NCBI GenBank assembly: GCA_036402075.1
Contig: DASWTP010000238.1
Coordinates: forward strand, 3,307 to 67,306
Source: Chryseosolibacter sp036402075
Lineage (GTDB): Bacteria > Bacteroidota > Bacteroidia > Cytophagales > Cyclobacteriaceae
Direction of reading: 5' to 3'
Length of the DNA: 64,000 nucleotides
Within the stretch, counting starts at the first letter, position 1. Every line of letters begins with the position of its first letter. Shown in pieces: positions 25,953 through 35,100 of the stretch. A program made the translations under genes and the position numbers. The notes beneath the pieces were generated by a model. That model searched no databases, was not told the DNA's origin, and worked only from the letters and a program-made list of their open reading frames with translations.

Positions 25953-26474
25953 TTACAACGATAGCTTGCCCTTGACCCCGTCATCACCCGATCGTGAGTT
26001 GCTGACGGCCGAGGCCAAGATCTTGATAAGCGATACCATCTTATTGCGCTTGGTATCCCAGTAGTAAGCTTCGTCTGGAATGACCTGGATCACGCTAAGC
26101 GATGGATCGTCTTTTCCGTTTTTGAACCAAGCCTTCGCCATTGAACTCCACAATTCTTCGATCCGGGCACGATCACGGGAAACCATCGCGTGGCCATAAA
26201 CACTCATAAATTCCGCCTTGTCCGGATTAGCATACAGAAGCTGGACTCTTGAATCGTTTTTGATTTCAAAATTCTTCTCACTTTCAGCATCGCTGAAGAA
26301 CCAGAACGTTCCCTCGTCATCTACTTGCTGTGTGTGCATTGGCCGGGTAGGCAGTGGAGTCTCATCAAGGTGCGTTGTAAAGAAGCAGACCTTTGTATGG
26401 TCAACCAGCTCCTTGATTTTATCGATAGCCTCCTGGTCCGCCAGGTTTTGAACTGAACTATCTGTCTGTTTCAT
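25953..26474 (-). CDS. Pyridoxamine-phosphate-oxidase-fold general stress protein
   Basis: This 173-residue split-barrel flavin-binding protein belongs to the general stress protein 26 group. Diagnostic stretches are KVCFFTTHLDETPLPTRPMH, GTFWFFSDAESEKNFEIKND, and VQLLYANPDKAEFMSVYGHA. The YYWDTKRNKMVSLIKI segment at the C-terminal side is usual. Members bind FMN, FAD or heme, and their reaction is generally unknown. It is monocistronic with its own terminator. The family is confident. Confidence 0.85.
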   Translation of the reverse strand: MKQTDSSVQNLADQEAIDKIKELVDHTKVCFFTTHLDETPLPTRPMHTQQVDDEGTFWFFSDAESEKNFEIKNDSRVQLLYANPDKAEFMSVYGHAMVSRDRARIEELWSSMAKAWFKNGKDDPSLSVIQVIPDEAYYWDTKRNKMVSLIKILASAVSNSRSGDDGVKGKLSL

Positions 26475-26676
26475 AATTCGATTGTTTAATGCGTAAACAA
26501 CTTAACAGTATAGTAACAACGTGCCCGGGTAGTTTTCGATGTAATTGTAGCGCAGCCGGTTCAGGTAATTTTCTACGGGGCGTTCTGCATGCCCGTCTAA
26601 TGTTGCCGCTCGATGCAGCTGCTTTACGACTCCTCGTCAGCATAGCGCGAGATGAATGAAATTAGCCTCCACTTCG

Positions 26677-26883
26677 CTATTTCTTTGATTTCTTGCTTCG
26701 TTCGGTAATATATTCTTTATGATGCTTCGCAGGTCTGCCCCAGTTATTTTGCATCGCACCATACGCCTGCTTGCTTACCGTTGTCTTTTTTTTCGACCGC
26801 GAGTTGCCCTTCTGTTTCCTGGCGTTGATATTATTTACCAGCGAATTCTTCACTCCATTCTTGTTCTTTTTTGCCGAGCTCAT
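26677..26883 (-). CDS. Small basic hypothetical protein
   Basis: This 68-residue protein from ATG 26883 (MSSAKKNKNGVKNSLVNN) is extremely rich in Lys, Asn and Ser, with no hydrophobic core. It carries SRSKKKTTVSKQAYGAMQNN followed by WGRPAKHH. The frame continues 18 codons upstream but the shorter start gives the protein-like sequence. I have an impression that similar short proteins with a VSKxAYxxMQxNWG core occur in other Bacteroidota; this is unverified. It may bind nucleic acid, judging only from charge. It is isolated between the stress protein and the propeller lipoprotein gene. Confidence 0.6.
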   Translation of the reverse strand: MSSAKKNKNGVKNSLVNNINARKQKGNSRSKKKTTVSKQAYGAMQNNWGRPAKHHKEYITERSKKSKK

Positions 26884-27012
26884 AATTGCACTTTTTGCGG
26901 CAGGCGAAATAAATATTCCTCTAAGGGTGTTTAACAATGACCGAATCCGTGCGGCCGCAACTTAGACGCTATTATAAATACCGTAGAGAATTTTACCTGA
27001 CGTCAAAATAAA

Positions 27013-27040
27013 AGAGGTCTGCCTTGAACAGCAGACCTCT
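27013..27040 (-). terminator. Terminator after the propeller lipoprotein gene
   Basis: A perfect 10-bp stem, AGAGGTCTGC / GCAGACCTCT, with an 8-nt loop is followed on the minus strand by TTTTATTTT. It starts 21 bp past the stop codon. Confidence 0.85.
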
Positions 27041-27061
27041 CGTAAAGTGAGCAGTTTTAGC

Positions 27062-27958
27062 TTACTTGGAAAGCTCGTAAGCCACTACTTTGTTTTTAAA
27101 GAATGTAGGAACCAGCAGGAGGTTTTTTTCCTGGATATACTCGATGTCCGCAGCGCTCACTGAGTCAGCGCGCGTGTCGAGCACAAGTGTCTTTTTCCAG
27201 TCAGAACCAATGTGGTGAACCATACCGTTCCAACTTGACACCAGGTATTCACCATTTCCAATGGCTTCGATACCATCTCCATTCTCTACGCTGTCGGTTT
27301 TCACGGTGAGCTGTTTTGAAGTCGGATCGATCGTGTTTAACGTTTTTCCATCCCAGAGTACCGTCAAGATCTCATTCCCTTCGGCAAATAGACCGTTCGG
27401 TCCCTGCAGGTTTTCGATCCATTTGCTCAGTTTTCCGTTCTCAATAACAGAAATACTTCCACCCCCTGTGTCACTGATGTAAACTTTGCCAGCCTGGTCA
27501 GTGGCAATGTCGTTCAGGAATTTTGCACCTGCAACTTTGTGTGTCTTTACGATCTTACCGGAGGCGATATCGATCTCATGCACGCGGTCAATGTCGGTAA
27601 CGTAAAGTTTTCCATTTGCAATGCCCATGCCTTTTGGCGCGTCCATTCCTTTTATCCACTGCGCTTCGGTCACTTTTCCATCAAGACTTACTTTGGAGAT
27701 GAAGCCGTTTCCGTCTTTACCATCAGGTACACCGTTGATGTTCGCCACATAAAGCACATCGTTGGTCTTATCATAGATCACCGACTCGCATGTCGTAAGT
27801 GTTGCTTCGGTCTCCCATTTCTTTGTCAAGGTTACCGGAGCCTTAGGCTGGGCCACAGCCGTTGTGTCAGTGGCTGTAGTTTCTTCAGACTGCTTAGCGC
27901 CTGAGCAAGCCATTGCCACGATGCCAGCTGCTAAAGCGAATGGAAATAAGCGTTTCAT
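27062..27958 (-). CDS. NHL/SMP-30-like beta-propeller lipoprotein
   Basis: This 298-residue exported protein has a lipobox at VAMACSG (Cys at about 18) followed by a Thr/Ala-rich linker. The body shows repeated propeller blades: VIYDKTNDVLYVANINGVPD, GMGIANGKLYVTDIDRVHEI and NDIATDQAGKVYISDTGGGS. This pattern fits SMP-30/gluconolactonase or strictosidine-synthase-like six-blade propellers. No catalytic residues can be pointed to with confidence, so an enzymatic role is open. It has a promoter-like element just upstream and a strong terminator, so it is probably monocistronic. Confidence 0.78.
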   Translation of the reverse strand: MKRLFPFALAAGIVAMACSGAKQSEETTATDTTAVAQPKAPVTLTKKWETEATLTTCESVIYDKTNDVLYVANINGVPDGKDGNGFISKVSLDGKVTEAQWIKGMDAPKGMGIANGKLYVTDIDRVHEIDIASGKIVKTHKVAGAKFLNDIATDQAGKVYISDTGGGSISVIENGKLSKWIENLQGPNGLFAEGNEILTVLWDGKTLNTIDPTSKQLTVKTDSVENGDGIEAIGNGEYLVSSWNGMVHHIGSDWKKTLVLDTRADSVSAADIEYIQEKNLLLVPTFFKNKVVAYELSK

Positions 27959-27989
27959 AGTTTAATTTGTGTTGTTTTGATTTGGATTG

Positions 27990-28019
27990 CGAAGTTAGGA
28001 AATGTACTCATGTTCGCAA
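27990..28019 (-). promoter_or_regulatory. Candidate Bacteroidota promoter for the propeller lipoprotein
   Basis: On the minus strand TTG (28017-28019) is followed by 19 bp and TAACTTCG (27990-27997), one mismatch from TAnnTTTG. The implied leader is about 25 nt. Confidence 0.45.
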
Positions 28020-28082
28020 GTGCTCATGTGTCTATGTTTTGGTCTTGCCGCGCCTCTGGTAAAGGTCCGTCATCGAAAAGTA

Positions 28083-29600
28083 CTATTCGGAATTACTTAC
28101 AAAGGCCAAATATTTCCCATCGGGTGACCACGATGGTACATTGATCGTACCCTGCCCTCCGTAAAGGTGGGCAATTACACGCGGCCCTCCACCCTGCGTA
28201 AGGGGCATCACACGAAGCATCACGCGTTTATACGAAGGATGATCATTTGGATTGATGGTTGTCGGGAATGAAATAATTGCCATCCACTTTCCGTCTGGTG
28301 AAATGTGCGGAAACCAGTTGTTGTACTCATCAAAGGTCAGTTGTTCCTGTCCTGTTCCGTCCGGCTTCATGCGCCAGATCTGCATTGTGCCAGTAGGGTT
28401 GGCGTTATAATAGATCCACTTGCCATCCGGTGAGCCCTCTGGTCCGTCCGCATGCGTATTTATGTTGTTCGTGAGACGGATTTCGTCTCCCCCGGCCACA
28501 GGTGCTTTATAGATGTTATACGAACTTGAACCCTCGCGTTGAGCCACGTAGTAAACGAACTTGCCATCGGCTGACCATCCGTGCCAGTAGGATGGGGTTT
28601 TGTCGGTAATCTGTTTCAGCGGACCACCATTTAGCGGCATCACGTAAACCGTGGACCCGCCTCCGGGCAGCCCCTGGCGGTGGTGACTGATGGCCAGCAT
28701 TTTTCCGTCAAATGAAATTCCGTGGTCATTGTTATTGCGGTCCGCGAAGTCGGTATTAAATTTCTCTGGTGTTCCACCCCCGATGGGAATTGTCCAAAGA
28801 CTTCCGTCCTGGTTGAACAGCAACCTTTTTCCGTCAGGCATCCAGTTGGGAGCTTCGAACCTGCCCTTGTGCTCATGAATAACCTTACGCATCCCGTCTG
28901 CAACGCTGATGATCTCCATGCGCGAGCCGAGGTAGCCTTGCCTGCCGGGATTGTATTCGTCTGGCACCGGCTTATCGATCCTCACGTTCCAGACCCGTGC
29001 TTCTTCAAGCACGTCAGCATTGTGAGACCCGGTAAATATGCCCACGAGAACTTCATCGGATAAATCTTCGGGTGTGTATGATCCGATCAACTGCAATGGC
29101 TCACCTGGATGTGCAGCCAGCATACTGATTGTCTTCCCTGTCCTCTCCAGGCGGATGGTGCGATAGTTTTTCTTGGGTGCAAAAATCTCATCTTCCGGAT
29201 CTCGCATCTCCTTTCCCTTTGCAGTTCGCCACTGCATCACTGTGAGTCCGTCACCATGAACGGTTCCCGTGATGTGCACATCAGACTCATCGAGCGAAGG
29301 GCGAATCATCCAACCAGTTTTACGATGCGGGTCGGTACCTTTGCCCACCATTTCAAAGTCGGCTGTGAGTATGAAATCGCCTGTTATCTTTCGATACGCA
29401 TAATGGAACTCATCCCGCGCGAACCAGATGTTGTAGCCGGCACCCTTCACGGAATACGATTGATCTATCGCGTTGAATGACGTGCTTCCTTTGATCTTCG
29501 GATTTCCGACATCGGTCGCTGCAGAAAAAACGCCAACGGTATTTTGGGCGCCACAAATTTGCGCAAGTCCTGCGAGTAGCAAAGGCAAAATAATTCTCAT
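28083..29600 (-). CDS. Secreted TolB-like propeller protein with N-terminal jelly-roll domain
   Basis: This 505-residue protein starts at ATG 29600 (MRIILPLLLAGLAQICGAQN), a clear signal peptide; the frame extends 12 codons further. Residues about 25-200 resemble a DUF1349/laminin-G-like sandwich (ITGDFILTADFEMVGKGTDP, RKTGWMIRPSL). Residues about 220-500 are PD40/TolB blades with repeated SPDGKWxxY or SxDGKxxxY motifs (GSPDGKWIYYNANPTGTMQI, ISPDGKWMAIISF, WSPDGKYLAFVSN). Such proteins are often labelled TolB-like or biopolymer transporter components, but it lacks Tol neighbours. A ligand-binding role outside the cytoplasm is probable. Confidence 0.8.
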   Translation of the reverse strand: MRIILPLLLAGLAQICGAQNTVGVFSAATDVGNPKIKGSTSFNAIDQSYSVKGAGYNIWFARDEFHYAYRKITGDFILTADFEMVGKGTDPHRKTGWMIRPSLDESDVHITGTVHGDGLTVMQWRTAKGKEMRDPEDEIFAPKKNYRTIRLERTGKTISMLAAHPGEPLQLIGSYTPEDLSDEVLVGIFTGSHNADVLEEARVWNVRIDKPVPDEYNPGRQGYLGSRMEIISVADGMRKVIHEHKGRFEAPNWMPDGKRLLFNQDGSLWTIPIGGGTPEKFNTDFADRNNNDHGISFDGKMLAISHHRQGLPGGGSTVYVMPLNGGPLKQITDKTPSYWHGWSADGKFVYYVAQREGSSSYNIYKAPVAGGDEIRLTNNINTHADGPEGSPDGKWIYYNANPTGTMQIWRMKPDGTGQEQLTFDEYNNWFPHISPDGKWMAIISFPTTINPNDHPSYKRVMLRVMPLTQGGGPRVIAHLYGGQGTINVPSWSPDGKYLAFVSNSE

Positions 29601-29654
29601 GGTGGTTGGATTGATGGAGAAATCCAATCTAACCAAATTCTCCTGAATGAAAAA

Positions 29655-29680
29655 GGGCCAACCATGTGAGTGGCTGGCCC
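29655..29680 (-). terminator. Terminator after the S41 peptidase gene
   Basis: GGGCCAACCA / TGGCTGGCCC forms a 10-bp stem with one G-T pair and a 6-nt loop, followed on the minus strand by TTTTT. It is 17 bp past the stop. Confidence 0.8.
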
Positions 29681-29696
29681 GAAACCTTAAATGTGA

Positions 29697-31136
29697 CTAG
29701 TATTGAAGTTGTAGCGCGTCTGGCACATTCCGATCAATGACCAGGTTGAAACTTCTCCGTTTCTGGTCAAGCGAATGACCAATCGACTCTTTCGTTTCCT
29801 CCGGTGTCCGAGTCCTGCCGTTTGTTGCAGCGCCCGTGATCTGACCGATAGCTTGCGCCAAGAGCACTTCGCGCTGATCGCCCAGCGGATACAAATACAG
29901 ACTGTTGTCTTCGTCCAGGACGTTTGGCTGAAAGCCGGTAGCATAGTCTGATTGACCAAGGCTGTTAAACACCTTGACAACAATAGGCTGCATGCCCCAC
30001 TTGTTAGTTGTGCTTTCCTTATCGTAAAGGGAAATCGACCCAACGTTCTTTCCGTACGTTACGTCTCCAATAATGAACACGTCCATGAACGGCTTCAGCG
30101 CATTGATTACAAGCTCGCTGGCCGATGCCGTGCGAGAACTCGTTAGTACATACACCCTTCCTCCGCTAAGCTGGCCTCCGATGTTTGCCGTTTTAGCCTG
30201 AAACTTCGTTGTAAGGAATGCCTGTCCAAGATCAGGATCTTTTAGTATCTCCTCTTCCACCTTTGCATTGTAAACCCGTGTGGCAAATGTTTTTGACGCA
30301 TCGACTCCTTTCCCAATGAAACTGGCCAGGCTTTGAGCAGAAGACTCTGAGCCACCACTATTGAATCTTAGGTCGAGTACGAGATCAGTGATACCCTGTG
30401 ATTTAAAGTTGGCAAAGATTGATTGCATCTCGTTGTCGTAAACATTCGAGCCGTTAGTGCCATTAGAGAAGAAGTTGTAGACGTAGTATCCCACCTTACG
30501 GCCATTCAGGTCAATAACGGATGTGTAATAATTTGGATTTTCAGTATACTCAACGGGGTCAACAGCGATCGTTTTCTCAGCGTCAAAACTGTTTTCGCCA
30601 ACACGGATAGCCTTGAACGTGAGCGCGTGGCTTTTCTTCGCATCTTCCAGCAACGTACGATAATTGTCAGTCGTCAATTGCTGGTTGTTGATCTTGGAAA
30701 TTACGTCACCGCGTTTGAGTCCTGCAGCCGCTGCTGGTGAATTCGGCTTCGTATAGAGGATCTGCGCAATGACATTATTGCTTCCTTCGCTCTCGCGATA
30801 CAACACGTACTCATAGCCCGACTCCTTGGTAATTCCCTGCAACGAGTTGAGCAGTTCCTGGTAGTTCGGCTGGATCCAGGAGAAACGGTCTTCACCTACC
30901 AGTAACGACTGGAAGTAATCGTCAGGCTCTTGATTCTTGTCGGTGGATGACGGTAGCTGGTTGTTCCAATAATACCAGAACTCCATATTGGAGTAAATCC
31001 AGTTGTTGATTTTTGTATTCGCGGTTTCAACGGCAGGTGCTGGGTCGTTGTCTTCCCTGCAGGAAACCAGAACCAGCAGTGCGGCCAACATGGCAAACCA
31101 ACCGGCTTTGTATTTATTCGGGTGTGAGTGCGTCAT
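29697..31136 (-). CDS. S41-family peptidase lipoprotein with PDZ domain
   Basis: This 479-residue protein has a lipobox at LVLVSCRED. It has an N-terminal helical region (INNWIYSNMEFWYYWNNQLP), a PDZ-like domain at about 115-190 (PNSPAAAAGLKRGDVISKIN), and an S41 tail-protease domain at about 200-430. The catalytic Ser lies in TSSRTASASELVI and a Lys follows in VTYGKNVGS, with DLRFNSGGSESS typical of the fold. This architecture is common among Bacteroidota surface or periplasmic S41 lipoproteins of unknown substrate. It is distinct from the larger Prc-like S41 enzyme at 50.7-52.8 kb. It is monocistronic. Confidence 0.88.
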   Translation of the reverse strand: MTHSHPNKYKAGWFAMLAALLVLVSCREDNDPAPAVETANTKINNWIYSNMEFWYYWNNQLPSSTDKNQEPDDYFQSLLVGEDRFSWIQPNYQELLNSLQGITKESGYEYVLYRESEGSNNVIAQILYTKPNSPAAAAGLKRGDVISKINNQQLTTDNYRTLLEDAKKSHALTFKAIRVGENSFDAEKTIAVDPVEYTENPNYYTSVIDLNGRKVGYYVYNFFSNGTNGSNVYDNEMQSIFANFKSQGITDLVLDLRFNSGGSESSAQSLASFIGKGVDASKTFATRVYNAKVEEEILKDPDLGQAFLTTKFQAKTANIGGQLSGGRVYVLTSSRTASASELVINALKPFMDVFIIGDVTYGKNVGSISLYDKESTTNKWGMQPIVVKVFNSLGQSDYATGFQPNVLDEDNSLYLYPLGDQREVLLAQAIGQITGAATNGRTRTPEETKESIGHSLDQKRRSFNLVIDRNVPDALQLQY

Positions 31137-31279
31137 TTCTTTAATTAACGATTTTGGAGTTTTTATAGTACAAACTTAACCAAAACACACGCCAAAAAGT
31201 TTAACAAGGCGTGTTCACAAAATACGGATTGATCGCCAAAAAGAAATAAGGGTATTATTTTTTTAATGATGGTTTTTCG

Positions 31280-32188
31280 ATGATCGAACCGTTCAAAAAA
31301 GTTGCCATTGGCTTGAGAAGGGCTTTCTCGCTCTTGAAGCGAAAGGATCCCCTTATTTTATCTTCTTCGACTGCTTTCTTTGCAACTTTTTCGCTCTCGC
31401 CAATCCTTTTGATCCTTGTCTACATCTTCAGCCTCTATTTCCGGTCCGACCGAATCAGTCAACAGGTATTTCGGACCATTGGGTCAACTCTTGGCACCGA
31501 GACTGCGAAGACAATCGAGACGATCGTAAATAACTTCATGGCAATCAGAACGAATTGGCTGCTTACCATTGGTGGCTCAATTTTCTTCCTGTTTGTTGCC
31601 ACAACCCTTCTCGGGGTGGTGAAACATGCCATCCAGCGGATCTGGTTTCTGCGCGCAAAACCTCAGCTAAAACTGAAGCACCTTTCCCGTGAGCGCGGTA
31701 CGCAGATCGGCATCCTTGCATTCACTGGAATACTACTGTTAGTCTCGTTACTCATTGATACCTCCCTGGCCATGTCAATGGATTTCTACCAGTTTAAACT
31801 TCCTCCCATCGCACTTTATGCGATCCGAACATTAAATGCAATTTTCTCTGTAATCGTAGTTACCGTTTGGTTTACCGTGCTGTTCAAGTTTCTGCCGGAG
31901 GCGACACTTTCCTGGGACACTGCATTCAATGGCGGACTTGTGACGGGAATTCTTTTTTCCGGAGGGAAAGTCCTATTGGGGAAGATACTGGTGCATTCCA
32001 GGTTTGAAACAATATTCGGAGCTTCTGCGTCCTTTGCCCTGCTGCTCCTGTTCATCTTTTATTCTTCATTCATTCTTTATTACGGAGCTGCATTTACGCG
32101 TGAGTTTGCCGCCCTGAACAATAAGCATATCTGTGCCGGGAAGTACACAGATGAGTGGGAAGAACGCGTCATTGGCGAAGAAGCTTAA
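31280..32188 (+). CDS. YihY/virulence factor BrkB family membrane protein
   Basis: This 302-residue inner membrane protein has six predicted helices, including SSSTAFFATFSLSPILLILVY, LLTIGGSIFFLFVATTLLGV and FALLLLFIFYSSFILYYGAA. It carries the family features of an amphipathic N-terminal helix and the YYGAAFTREFA end. The family was once mislabelled RNase BN, and its function is not established. Its stop overlaps the stop of the convergent 1243-residue fusion gene by 4 bp. No operon partner is visible. Confidence 0.85.
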   Translation: MIEPFKKVAIGLRRAFSLLKRKDPLILSSSTAFFATFSLSPILLILVYIFSLYFRSDRISQQVFRTIGSTLGTETAKTIETIVNNFMAIRTNWLLTIGGSIFFLFVATTLLGVVKHAIQRIWFLRAKPQLKLKHLSRERGTQIGILAFTGILLLVSLLIDTSLAMSMDFYQFKLPPIALYAIRTLNAIFSVIVVTVWFTVLFKFLPEATLSWDTAFNGGLVTGILFSGGKVLLGKILVHSRFETIFGASASFALLLLFIFYSSFILYYGAAFTREFAALNNKHICAGKYTDEWEERVIGEEA

Positions 32189-35100
32189 AACATAAAGCCA
32201 AGACGCACGTAACCCATCGTGCCTTCTCGTGACCTCGCAAGTTCAGTTGATAGAATGGTGAGGTTGAATGGTGTAAACCACAGCCCGCCACCAAAGCCTT
32301 TATGCCACACGTGTGATGTGCCTGATGCAGCCGAAGGATCGATCCCATTCTGATCCTTATACCACACACGGCCAAGATCGTGAAAGCCAAGTAACCCGAA
32401 CGATGCCGGGAATAAGTAGGACTTAAAGTTTTTGAGTCGTAAGCGAACTTCAAAGTTCGAATAGAACTTGCGGTCTCCATAAAAGCGAGTCTTGCGGTAG
32501 CCACGCAGTTCTGTTCGGCCACTCAGCACCTGCGCCTGATAGAACTCGTAATCACCACGGTTAAGCCCGCCACCGGCTCGCACCGCGAATACGAGCCTTC
32601 CGGCTGATCTGAATGAATGGACGAGGCTCAGCGAACTTTCGTAGGAAGAGAAATTACTTTGCGACTTGTTCAGCCCGTCCATATTCCGGCCTTCTATGGA
32701 AAACGCAATTCCGCGCTTTGCAAAATTCTTGTTATCACGTGTGTCGAACATCAGCTGCCAGTTCGCACCCGCATACGACCGGTACTCATTGAACAGGTCG
32801 TCAGAAATACTTGAGGCGTAATCAGCGATAAACCGAGGCTCGGCTCCGTCCGGCTCCTCCATTTCGATCCGCTGGAAAGCAGGACCGATCTTAATAAAAC
32901 TGTTTCGCCCGAAATTGCGGATTAACGATGGCTCTAGTCTCAACTCTTCAAACCGATAGCGATAGTAATCGATTGACTCATCAAGTTCATCAAAGCCCGG
33001 TTGCTCTTCGATGTCGTCATTATAGACAGATTCGTTGCCCCATCCAAAAAAGTTATTCACGAAGTTAGGGGACTTAACGTCCGCGGAGAGATCCAGGTCC
33101 CACTTGCCCAGCACATCTGCAAAGGTTCCGCGGTAGAGGAAGTTAAACGACTGCGTTCTTGGCGCGACACTGCCGGTGAGAATGTGGCGCTGGCGGAACG
33201 GATCTTTCCTGAAGCCGTTTAAGATGCCGATAACACCAGCGCCAACAAAAAGGCCATCATCCGGATTGAAGTTCGCAATGATCAAGGGGGCAACGCGGTC
33301 GTATCGGAAAGCCTTTCGGTCATAATAATTTACGGTTGCATTGTTTGATGTTCTGTCTTTGAGTCCTTTAGCCGGCTTGTCAAACGCGTTGTCGTAGTAA
33401 AAGATCCTTCGCGGTGTTGCATCACCTTCGATCGAAACTGAGTCATTGCCATCTCCTCCAATTATTCTTATCCGCGCGGACTGCCTGGCATTACCCTGAA
33501 TCGCAAACGCATCGTTCCCACCCAAGCCGAACAGCCGAACTTCCTTGGTTTCTGTTTGTTTAAATGTTCTGTCGAAGATTTTTTTTCCTTTCGCTCCGTC
33601 TTTGGCCATCTTGAATACCTGCACTTTCGTATCTCCGTCCGGCTGACGCTCTATCTCGAATCGCTCGCGCTTATTCGATCCGGGAACATCCACCTCGCGT
33701 GATAAGAACTTATAGTGTTCCAAGGCATACCGTTCAATCGCATCCCGCCTCGCTTTTAGTTTACGAATGATCTCCGCTCCGTGAATCGAATAAATATTTT
33801 GAGGTAGTCGCTTTACGGAGTTTTCAATCGATGAATCTGAAAGGTTTGCTCTGAGTTCCTGTGCTCCATCCTTCCAGTCGGAAGCTGACAGCCCGGTGAG
33901 AAAACTCCGGTCAAAGTATCGAGCGTTAAACGATAATCCGGAAGGCCAACGGATTTCGTCATCAAAACCTTCGAACTTCGGCAACGCCCATTTGCGGCTC
34001 CATAGTTTCGAAAGAAGCCCTTCATTCACAAAAAATGCCTGGTCGCGGTCGCGCGGGATCGGTCTGAAAGTTTGGGCTTTTTTGTCTTCGAATGTGGCCC
34101 AGCGCCACTGATCATCGTGACGATCCCAGTCACCAATCACCATGTCGAACAAACGTGAACGCAGCACAAACTTCTGATCAACGGAGTGGTCGTTGTCCTC
34201 AGCCAGTTTCTCCAGGACTTTGGCGGTATTTACAATCTTATGGGAATTTCCAAAATGTGAGCTCTCAGACCAATCGCCAGCGGGCCTTTCTTCGAACAAT
34301 ACCAGTGTGTTTGCAAAAGTCTTACGATAGGGCCCAAGACCTGCATCGTCAGGAACGTACATCAACTTTGGATTGGTGTGATAAATTTTGGCTGCTTCCG
34401 CCATGCCAGGGACAGCAAGAGCAGCGTAGGGATGAGCCGCTGAGATCTGATCCTGAACAAGATCTTGCGCAAAGGTCTTGCGGAACATTTCAGGTATTGC
34501 TTTCTCCGGAAACTTTTCGACTGACCGGATCACATATTCGTGTCCGCTCTTATCTTCTAATCGTAGCGACAGGGTTTGCTGCCCGCCACCTTTTTGAAGA
34601 ATTGTTAAGCCGCCATGAAGCTTGCCGATGTCAAAAACAGGAACCGTCACCGGTATGGCCCATTCCTTGCGATAATTTTCCCCCAGGAAAAACTCCTTAA
34701 TGGCCGAAGCCTTATAAATCTGGCTTGCCGCCACGGTGTACTCCGTTTGTGCTCCGCTCGCGTGACGACTGGCGATAGAATCACGAAGCGCCTGAACGGA
34801 TTTTACGGTAGCCTGGTATAAACTTTTACCCTCGGGGAAGTTTTTATCAACCTCAAAGAACTCGATCCGCGATTCACCGTTTTCCAAGAGCTGAACGCGG
34901 GTGAATCCCAGGACGCCCTTTGCAAACTTAGCATACCGCTTCTGCTTTACATCAGAAAATTTTGAGGCAGAACCACTGACGATGTAGTGCGTGCTGTCTT
35001 TCACAATATACTGAAGGGCATGTTCGTGTCCTGCCACATACATTGATCCAGGATACGCCTTCAGGAGGTCCTGGATTCCCTGGGCAAACTCCTGGTAAAT

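Noticed and set aside
26458..26643. 61-residue basic minus-strand frame
   Set aside because: It is Arg/Leu/Ser-rich, overlaps the start of the stress protein gene, and has no recognisable pattern.
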